DNA from: Bacillus sp. ISL-41
Lineage (GTDB): Bacteria; Bacillota; Bacilli; Bacillales; Cytobacillaceae
Length of the DNA stretch: 64,000 nt
NCBI RefSeq assembly: GCF_018613235.1
Contig: NZ_JAGGQP010000001.1
Coordinates: 1-64,000 of the forward strand
Direction of reading: 5' to 3'
Shown here: one piece after another, positions 60,388 to 64,000 of the stretch
How the letters are laid out: each line of letters opens with the position of its first letter
Position numbering within the stretch: the first letter of the stretch is position 1
Notes under the pieces: model-generated
Database searches by the model: none
What the model was told of the DNA's origin: nothing
What the model saw: the letters and a program-made list of their open reading frames with translations, nothing else
Position numbers and translations under genes: made by a program

Positions 60388-60403
60388 GGTGACAAGAGTC
60401 ACC
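60388..60403. promoter_or_regulatory. Palindrome in lcfB leader (operator or hairpin)
   Basis: GGTGAC (60388-60393), AAGA, GTCACC (60398-60403): a perfect 6-bp inverted repeat located in the predicted 5' UTR of lcfB, right before the ribosome site. It does not match the B. subtilis FadR operator that I know, so either a different repressor or an mRNA hairpin is meant. Confidence 0.45.
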
Positions 60404-60430
60404 AAACTTTGTAAAAAGTTTTCTAAATAT

Positions 60431-60459
60431 ATTATATTGAAAGAAAATTATGGATTCAA
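60431..60459 (-). promoter_or_regulatory. SigA promoter of lcfB
   Basis: On the minus strand TTGAAT (60459-60454), 17 bp, TATAAT (60436-60431). It is a near-consensus promoter 64 bp upstream of the start, with the palindrome at 60388-60403 downstream of the expected initiation point. Confidence 0.8.
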
Positions 60460-60504
60460 GGAAAATATGTCGAAATTCTAACAATTTTACATTATATAAA
60501 TTAA

Positions 60505-60530
60505 AAACGCGGTATGACTACACCGCGTTT
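60505..60530 (-). terminator. Terminator after lplJ
   Basis: AAACGCGGT (60505-60513) and ACCGCGTTT (60522-60530) form a perfect stem. The minus strand continues TTAATTTATATAAT. Confidence 0.85.
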
Positions 60531-60536
60531 CTAAAT

Positions 60537-61526
60537 TTAATATATTAAGTTAATGAAATCTTCTTTAGAAACATTTCCGAAATAATGTTTGATATCCACA
60601 TCTTCCAACGCAACGGCGATTTGCGATTTCTCGTATTTAAGTCCTGTCAGCTTGTCTTCGATTTCAGTGACATCGCCAACACCGAAGAAATCTCCATAGA
60701 TTTTGCAATTTTCGATGACTCCCTTATTAACCTCAAAACGGACATCAATCTGGCCAACAGGGAACCGATGAGAATGCTGCAGGTTAAACTTAGGCGATTT
60801 CCCATAATTCCAATTCCAGTTCTGGTACCTCTCTTTAGAAAGTTCATGGATATTTTCCCAGTCTTTCTCTGTTAAGACATACTCCGGAATATCATCCAGC
60901 CCATCAAAGATATTTTTTAGCAGAAGGGTACGGAATTCCTCAATTATCACCTTTTCTGAGAGGAATTCGGAGATATTCGCAACTCGGCTCCGGATGGATT
61001 TGATCCCCTTAGATTCTATTTTGTCTTTTTTAACGTTAAGTGCGGAAACGACGCTTTCGATTTCCGAGTCAAACAGCAGGGTTCCATGGCTGAACATCCG
61101 CCCTCTAGTTGAAAATTGTGCGTTTCCGGATATCTTTCTGCCTTCTGCCAACAGGTCATTCCTGCCGCTTAATTCTGCATTGACACCAAGTTTCCTAAGT
61201 GCATTCACCACTGGCTCGGTGAACTTCCTAAAATTATGGAAGCTATCTCCGTCGTCCTTGGTGATAAAGCTGAAGTTCAGGTTGCCAAGATCATGGTATA
61301 CAGCTCCGCCTCCTGATAACCGGCGGACAACATGGATGCCATTTTTCTCGACATATTCCGTATTGATCTCTTCGATCGTATTTTGGTTCTTGCCAATAAT
61401 GATGGATGGTTCATTTATATAAAACAGTAAGTAAGTTTCATTGATGTCCAGGTTCTTCAAGGCATACTCTTCAATCGCCAGGTTGATCCTTGGATCTGTA
61501 ATTCCCTTATTATCAATAAATAACAT
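60537..61526 (-). CDS. lplJ: Lipoate-protein ligase LplJ
   Basis: A 329-aa cytosolic enzyme that adenylates free lipoate and transfers it to lipoyl domains. The catalytic half (1-240) shows FYINEPSIIIGKNQNTIEEIN, VVRRLSGGGAVYHDLGNLNFSFI and SGNAQFSTRGRMFSHGTLLFDS, with the adenylate-binding Lys region near KISGNAQ. The C-terminal accessory domain (about 260-329) is present. B. subtilis LplJ is 331 aa, and its gene likewise follows yhfI. The start lies 14 bp after yhfI, so they form an operon. Confidence 0.92.
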   Translation of the reverse strand: MLFIDNKGITDPRINLAIEEYALKNLDINETYLLFYINEPSIIIGKNQNTIEEINTEYVEKNGIHVVRRLSGGGAVYHDLGNLNFSFITKDDGDSFHNFRKFTEPVVNALRKLGVNAELSGRNDLLAEGRKISGNAQFSTRGRMFSHGTLLFDSEIESVVSALNVKKDKIESKGIKSIRSRVANISEFLSEKVIIEEFRTLLLKNIFDGLDDIPEYVLTEKDWENIHELSKERYQNWNWNYGKSPKFNLQHSHRFPVGQIDVRFEVNKGVIENCKIYGDFFGVGDVTEIEDKLTGLKYEKSQIAVALEDVDIKHYFGNVSKEDFINLIY

Positions 61527-61540
61527 GGTTGAGTCTCCTT

Positions 61541-62275
61541 TTATAGAATGATTTCGAGCCCTTCCCTCGCAAGGGTAACCGGGCCATTGAAAACTGTTGA
61601 AGCTTCCGAAACAAGCTGATCAATTTCTCCGTAATGCGGCAGATGGGTAAGTACCAGTTGTTTAACGTCCGCTTCGGCAGCAAGCTTTCCGTTATCATAG
61701 CTGTTCATATGCCCAGCACCTTTGCCATCCTGGTTCCCGTAAAAATTACATTCGGAAAGCAGCAAGTCTGTACCTTGAGCGAATGGGATGAAGTCTTCCT
61801 TAAAGGATGTATCGGCAGTATATACCAGTGACTTGCCTCCTGCTTCAATCCGCATCGCATAACAAGGAACCGGGTGGATTGCAGACAAGAATGAAATCGT
61901 GAAAGGTCCTATGTTAAGTTTTTTTGCCGGATCATAAGCAATCCCTTTTGTGATGTTTTTATATGTAAGCTTCGCAAACTCTTGTTTGTCCTGGGTATGG
62001 CCGAAAATCGGAAGCTGTTGGGACTTTTTCCCCAGGAAGCCCTGTATCAGACGGGCATGCTGTAATACGCCAATGTCTGCGATGTGATCGGGATGATAAT
62101 GCGACAGTACCAAGGCATCCAACTCTTCTGGCTGAACAAAATTTTGAAGTCTCGCCAGTACACCGCTGCCAAAGTCGATCATTAGCTTAAATCCTTCATG
62201 CTCAAGCAAATATCCAGTGCTGGCCTCATTTACCTTCGGATAGCCGCCCCAGAATCCTACTATAGTCAGTTTCAT
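61541..62275 (-). CDS. yhfI: MBL-fold metallohydrolase YhfI
   Basis: A 244-aa metallo-beta-lactamase-fold protein of the RNase Z/YhfI type. Metal sites: SHYHPDHIADIG (about 61), the His in AIHPVPCYAMRIE (about 130), DTS near 155, and HLPHYG near 212. It opens MKLTIVGFWGGYPKVNEASTGYLLE, as in YhfI. I prefer the second of two adjacent ATGs (62275), five bases after GGAGGG. The role is unknown; the fold suggests a hydrolase for a phosphoester or cyclic nucleotide. Confidence 0.88.
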   Translation of the reverse strand: MKLTIVGFWGGYPKVNEASTGYLLEHEGFKLMIDFGSGVLARLQNFVQPEELDALVLSHYHPDHIADIGVLQHARLIQGFLGKKSQQLPIFGHTQDKQEFAKLTYKNITKGIAYDPAKKLNIGPFTISFLSAIHPVPCYAMRIEAGGKSLVYTADTSFKEDFIPFAQGTDLLLSECNFYGNQDGKGAGHMNSYDNGKLAAEADVKQLVLTHLPHYGEIDQLVSEASTVFNGPVTLAREGLEIIL

Positions 62276-62379
62276 CATTTCCCTCCAATTAACACGCTTT
62301 TTCTATCACTATACTTCATTCTGCCCATTTTTTCACTTGAACGGCTTTTTCAGAAAATTATGATTGACGCCTTCTGTTC

Positions 62380-62388
62380 TGTTATAAT
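62380..62388 (+). promoter_or_regulatory. Extended -10 promoter of yhfH
   Basis: TGTTATAAT, an extended -10 element (TG-N-TATAAT), lies about 55 bp before the yhfH start in the interval divergent from yhfI. There is no -35 at the usual distance. Confidence 0.6.
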
Positions 62389-62444
62389 ACAATAAAGAAA
62401 ATAATAAACCTGTATCAAAACACAACTTATTTGGAGGGAACAAC

Positions 62445-62579
62445 ATGATTCAAAATGTCGTAGAATTCTTTCGTAATTTGCCGAAGAAGCAATGTATTGA
62501 GTGTGGAGAATCGATTGATGAACAGCATGAATGCTACGGAAATAAGTGTGATGGATGCATGGACCCTGGTAAACTATAA
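62445..62579 (+). CDS. yhfH: Small zinc-ribbon-like protein YhfH, 44 aa
   Basis: An ATG after GGAGGG opens a 44-residue frame: MIQNVVEFFRNLPKKQCIECG, then two further cysteine clusters (Cys30, and Cys35/Cys38 in KCDGC). The five cysteines in two CxxC pairs suggest zinc binding. B. subtilis YhfH (46 aa) has the same size, start and cysteine layout and lies next to yhfI. Function is unknown. A structured repeat follows right after the stop. Confidence 0.8.
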   Translation: MIQNVVEFFRNLPKKQCIECGESIDEQHECYGNKCDGCMDPGKL

Positions 62580-62580
62580 A

Positions 62581-62820
62581 AAATGCGCAAGCGCCTTGTT
62601 CAGCCCCTACAAGCGTTGGATGGCTGAACAGTGAAGTCGTTCTTTGACTTCACCTGAGCGAACCGAAGTCGAAAAGTATAGCCGACTGCCCAGAAACACA
62701 GAAACTGGAGACTCCGGCAAAGAAGCGCTTTTTGCTTCTGCCGGCGGAGTTAAAGTTTCGGAGTTTCTAGGAGGCGAAACTAGACAAACGTCTCGAGGGG
62801 CTAGGCGGTGGAGCTGGGCA
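62581..62820 (+). repeat. Structured dispersed repeat, copy 2 (long form)
   Basis: It begins at the yhfH stop and runs in the same orientation. Hairpins: GTTCAGCC (62598-62605) with GGCTGAAC (62622-62629); GTGAAGTC (62631-62638) with GACTTCAC (62646-62653); and a longer one around ACTCCGGC and GCCGGCGGAGT in the part (about 62655-62786) missing from copy 1. It ends with the shared block ACGTCTCGAGGGGCTAGGCG. Confidence 0.75.
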
Positions 62821-62931
62821 ATTCTCGAAGTAGATTTATACATCTATAATTCAAACTTGATTCGTTTTCCTTCCCCGGTTTTCCGGGTGTAATACAATCC
62901 CTTTCCCGCAGTTGTCAGACTGCACATGAAA

Positions 62932-62969
62932 AGCCAGCTCGTTCATCATGAACGGCTGGCTCTTTTTTT
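62932..62969. terminator. Terminator between yhfH and hemY (bidirectional)
   Basis: AGCCAGC-t-CGTTCAT pairs with ATGAACG-GCTGGCT around a one-base loop centre (62932-62961). Eight T residues follow on the plus strand; the minus strand has TTTTCATG. It could end both the yhfH/repeat transcript and the hemY operon. Confidence 0.85.
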
Positions 62970-63007
62970 TGACTGCTTTTGAAGACGATCAAAACGAAAG
63001 CTGTACC

Positions 63008-64000
63008 TTATTTCAGTTTTAAGTAATCAAGGATTTTTTCAACAGCTGCTTCTCCCTGATCAATACAGTCTGGAAGGCCGACTCCTTCATAGGAGCTGCC
63101 GCCTACGAAGACACCTGGAAGCTCACTGGCCAGATCATTCTTCAGATTTGCGACCCTTTCCTTATGTCCGACCGTATATTGCGGCATTGCTTCTTTCCAG
63201 CGTGAAACTACTGCAAAATCAGGCTCTGCCTGAATATCCATTGTTTTATTTAAGTCCTCGAGAGCAATCTTGATGATCTCATCGTCCGAAAGCTCGACAA
63301 TTGCCTCGTCACCCGGCCTGCCGACATAAAGACGGAGCAATACTTTTCCCTCAGGAGTAGTATGCGGCCATTTTTTATGCGTCCAGGTGCAGGCAGTGAT
63401 CGTATAGTCGCTGTTGCGGGATACAACGAACCCGGTACCATCAACATCTTCTTTTATGACACTTTCCGGGAATGCCATGGCAACCGTTGCGACGGATGTT
63501 GAAGGCATGTCGCGGAATGGGTCAAAAATATGTTCGTGGTCAGAGAACATATGCAGCGCTGCTTCATGCGGTGCAGCTAATAGAATGCTGTCTGCATCGA
63601 GTGATTCACCACTGCTCAGTCTCATCCGATAGCTGCTGCCCTGCTTGCTTACTTTATCGACACGGATCCCTTTAATGACAGAACCGGGTTCGAGTTTAGA
63701 CTCAATTGCATCGACAAAAGATTGCAAACCCGTAGTCACGGTCAGGAACATTCCTTTTTTCTTAACCTGACCAGTTTCTGCAGGCTTCTTTTTTGCCGAG
63801 GGAGTTGTTTTCTTTGTGCCAAGAATCAAGCTCCCGTATTTCTGCTCCACCTGGTAGAATTGCGGAAAAGTGGACAATAGGCTCATGTTATCAATATCCC
63901 CGGCATAAATGCCGGAGAGCAGGGGCTCAATCAGGTTTTCGACGACTTCATCACCAAGCCTGCGCCGGAAAAATTCACCAAGGGACTGATCTCCTTTCAC
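63008..64000 (-). CDS. hemY: Protoporphyrinogen/coproporphyrinogen oxidase HemY, C-terminal part
   Basis: The 330 visible residues are the C-terminal two thirds of a FAD enzyme oxidising coproporphyrinogen III (Gram-positive heme route). The N-terminal FAD-binding part lies beyond the window edge. Signatures: FFRRRLGDEVVENLIEPLLSGIYAGD, ILLAAPHEAA, and the closing FAD motif PGVFVGGSSYEGVGLPDCIDQGEAAVEKIL. B. subtilis HemY is about 470 aa. It is expected to be the last gene of hemEHY, and its terminator lies about 40 bp downstream. Confidence 0.93.
   Translation of the reverse strand: MKGDQSLGEFFRRRLGDEVVENLIEPLLSGIYAGDIDNMSLLSTFPQFYQVEQKYGSLILGTKKTTPSAKKKPAETGQVKKKGMFLTVTTGLQSFVDAIESKLEPGSVIKGIRVDKVSKQGSSYRMRLSSGESLDADSILLAAPHEAALHMFSDHEHIFDPFRDMPSTSVATVAMAFPESVIKEDVDGTGFVVSRNSDYTITACTWTHKKWPHTTPEGKVLLRLYVGRPGDEAIVELSDDEIIKIALEDLNKTMDIQAEPDFAVVSRWKEAMPQYTVGHKERVANLKNDLASELPGVFVGGSSYEGVGLPDCIDQGEAAVEKILDYLKLK

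Noticed and set aside
60368-60484. 39-residue N-terminal extension of LcfB
   Set aside because: It would overlap the promoter -10 and -35 boxes and lacks a ribosome site.

Overview
The window is chromosomal DNA from an endospore-forming Bacillaceae bacterium. It carries a complete gerPABCDEF spore-coat operon, comK, addBA, asnO and yisK/yisL/yisN, yhfH/yhfI/lplJ/lcfB, and the end of hemY. The order follows the Bacillus subtilis hemY-yhf-comK-yhj-addBA-gerP-yis region, read right to left here. Intergenic DNA is AT-rich with strong rho-independent hairpins. The conserved backbone is broken by lineage-specific blocks. There are no rRNA or tRNA genes, no phage, no CRISPR array and no transposase.

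Layout. 1-8.1 kb: a dicarboxylate-type module on the minus strand, made of a DctS/DctR-like two-component system, a DctP-type binding protein (DctB-like), a TAXI binding protein with a fused TRAP permease, and a tartrate/D-malate-type dehydrogenase. 8.1-19.6 kb: a MITE-like repeat, a nitronate monooxygenase, asnO, yisN, a PAS-GGDEF-EAL protein, yisL, yisK, a P-loop kinase, a DUF418 membrane protein and an acyl-CoA ligase. 19.7-29.8 kb: gerPABCDEF (plus strand, with a good SigK promoter), yisB/hlpB and addBA; sbcDC, present here in B. subtilis, is missing. 29.9-45.6 kb: a variable block with an MFS transporter, an acyl-CoA ligase, a nine-gene Liv-type ABC transporter/thiolase-fold/hydrolase/reductase operon, and a 1080-aa STAND-BTAD activator. 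45.6-53.3 kb: signal peptidase I, yhjE, an LCP protein, an S9 peptidase, yhjD-like, comK, yhzC and yhfN. 53.7-57.5 kb: an SsuABC-type importer and the AzlCD exporter. 57.8-64 kb: enoyl-CoA hydratase, lcfB, lplJ, yhfI, yhfH and the 3' part of hemY.

Main discovery candidate: the liv operon (start 41179) and the separate acyl-CoA ligase gene (start 32603) share one promoter layout: heptads TGTAACT-N4-TGTAACT, then 9 bp, then a TAAnAT -10 box. An 11-bp heptad period placed just upstream of -10 is the signature of SARP/BTAD activators, and a BTAD activator gene lies next to the liv operon. I infer one regulon that imports an organic acid, activates it to a CoA ester and processes it with a thiolase-fold enzyme in which the usual catalytic Asn is His, a hydrolase and a short-chain reductase. 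The substrate is unknown.

Second theme: three unrelated intergenic arrays with strict periods (21 bp x14; alternating 21/20 bp x7; 52 bp x5). Each lies between the terminator of one operon and the promoter region of the next. A third: two copies of a structured repeat begin directly after the stop codons of yisN and yhfH in the same orientation, with one compensatory base-pair change. Start codons were chosen from visible Shine-Dalgarno sequences; family names come from recognising motifs and synteny, without database searches.
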